A DNA stretch of 6,188 nt from UBA7803 sp041608775 (lineage in GTDB: Bacteria > Pseudomonadota > Gammaproteobacteria > Pseudomonadales > Azotimanducaceae). This document shows, piece after piece, positions 5,420 to 6,188 of the stretch. Under the pieces are notes generated by a model, which ran no database searches, was not told where the DNA came from, and worked only from the letters and a program-made list of their open reading frames with translations. A program made the position numbers and the translations under genes. The DNA lies in NCBI GenBank assembly GCA_041608775.1, contig JBFISC010000211.1:1-6188 (forward strand), given 5' to 3'. Every line of letters starts with the position of its first letter. Position 1 is the stretch's first letter.

Positions 5420-6188
5420 ATCCAGCGGGCTCAACACCCTGCGGCCGCCCCGATTGATGACGTGGGTGTAGATCTGCGTGGTGCGCACGTCGGTGTGGCC
5501 GAGCTGCTCCTGCACCGTACGGATGTCGGCCCCGCGTTCCAGCAGGTGGGTGGCGAACGAGTGCCGCAGCGAGTGACAGGACGCCGGCTTGCTGATGCCC
5601 GCTGCCCGCACAGCCGCCGCAAACGCCCGCTGCAGGGTACGCTCGTGGACATGATGACGGCGCCGAATGCCGCTGCGCGGATCCACGCCCGGCCGCGCCC
5701 CGGGAAACAGCCATTGCCAGCCCCATTCCCGGGGCGCGTTGGGATACTTTCGCGCCAGCGCGTGGGGCAGCGCCACCCCGGGCCAATCCGCCCGACACGC
5801 GTCCTCATCAAAGAACCACCGCGCCCGATCCAGCTGGTGCTCCAGCTCCGGCAGCAGGCTCTCGGCCAGGGTGGTGATCCGCTGCTTGCGGCCCTTGCCG
5901 TCGCGAACCAGCAACGACAGCCGCTCCCGGTCGATGTCGTGAACCCGCAGCCGCACCACCTCCATCACCCGCAACCCGGAGCCGTACATTAGCCTGGCGC
6001 ACAGCCGCGGCTCGCCGCTCAGGCGGGCGAAGATCGCCCGCAGCTCGTCGCGGCTGAGCACCACCGGCAGCTTGCGCTCCCTGGCCGCCGGCCGAAAACC
6101 GGCAAAGTCCATCCCGCTGCGCCCCAGAACCTGCCCATACAGAAACCCGAGGGCGTTCAGCGCCACCTTCTGCGTCGCCGGCGCAACC
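5414..6188 (-). CDS. intI: Integron integrase (tyrosine recombinase), N-terminus beyond the right edge
   Basis: Site-specific recombinase that inserts and excises gene cassettes at attI and attC sites. 257 complete codons are visible, with the N-terminal 80 or so residues outside (IntI1 is 337). Counting the codon at 6187-6185 as residue 1, the fragment starts VAPATQKVALNALGFLY, typical of the IntI core-binding domain. The catalytic set is complete: Arg73 in MYGSGLRVMEV, a lysine in GKGRKQR, HSLRH (His205, Arg208), LGHTDV (His231) and the nucleophile Tyr240 in QIYTHV (codon 5470-5468). The integron-specific insertion that separates IntI from XerC/XerD is present at about 139-162 (LARKYPNAPREWGWQW), followed by DPRSGIRRRHH. 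The protein ends in SPLDG, slightly shorter than IntI1. No frameshift or internal stop is seen and base composition matches the neighbours, suggesting a long-resident chromosomal copy. Its promoter, and the attI site and cassettes if standard, lie to the right. Confidence 0.95.
   Translation of the reverse strand, partial: VAPATQKVALNALGFLYGQVLGRSGMDFAGFRPAARERKLPVVLSRDELRAIFARLSGEPRLCARLMYGSGLRVMEVVRLRVHDIDRERLSLLVRDGKGRKQRITTLAESLLPELEHQLDRARWFFDEDACRADWPGVALPHALARKYPNAPREWGWQWLFPGARPGVDPRSGIRRRHHVHERTLQRAFAAAVRAAGISKPASCHSLRHSFATHLLERGADIRTVQEQLGHTDVRTTQIYTHVINRGGRRVLSPLDG

Noticed and set aside
3937..5421. Minus-strand open frame of 494 codons opposite the photolyase gene
   Set aside because: It is longer than the photolyase, but its translation has no recognisable motif and is valine/glycine/alanine-rich as expected for an antisense frame of GC-rich coding DNA. 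The plus-strand protein aligns along its length with PhrB.

Overview
The window reads as chromosomal DNA from a GC-rich gammaproteobacterium. The polymerase aligns well, from my memory of the protein, with E. coli DNA polymerase II, including its start and its C-terminal clamp-binding tail. The photolyase is of the E. coli PhrB type, and the right edge carries an integron integrase, a gene found repeatedly in gammaproteobacterial chromosomes. A halophilic purple-sulfur-type lineage (Ectothiorhodospiraceae-like) would fit, but that is only a guess. No rRNA, tRNA, CRISPR array or insertion sequence was seen.

Layout, left to right. (1) At 1-47, minus strand, is the first 15 codons of a gene leaving the left edge, with a strong ribosome binding site and a TATAAT-type promoter behind it. 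(2) At 48-368 lies a long, partly AT-rich non-coding stretch with the leftward promoter, an anti-termination boxA-like core and a 20-bp-spaced direct repeat. (3) At 369-806 (+) is a small lipoprotein of unknown function. (4) At 836-3175 (-) is polB, DNA polymerase II, convergent with the lipoprotein gene. (5) At 3176-3271 is a short divergent promoter region. (6) At 3272-3985 (+) is an OmpR/PhoB-type response regulator with no kinase beside it. (7) At 3994-5400 (+) is a class I CPD photolyase, 8 bases after the regulator and probably in the same operon. (8) At 5414-6188 (-) is the C-terminal three quarters of an integron integrase, convergent with the photolyase across only 13 bases.

Polymerase II (lesion bypass and replication restart), photolyase (light-driven repair of UV dimers) and an integron integrase (SOS-controlled in the studied integrons) form a DNA-damage-themed neighbourhood, with a two-component regulator transcribed divergently from polB and ahead of the photolyase. 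No LexA box is visible in the polB/regulator intergenic region, so control by the regulator or another factor is an open possibility. The integrase points leftward, so in a standard integron the attI site and cassette array would lie beyond the right edge. The photolyase side would then be the chromosomal flank of the integron platform.

The most unusual non-coding signal is an identical 12-mer, GTCGTTCACGCA. It occurs upstream of the lipoprotein gene (342-353) and in the polB/regulator intergenic region (3211-3222), and the first copy has a degenerate partner exactly 20 bp upstream.
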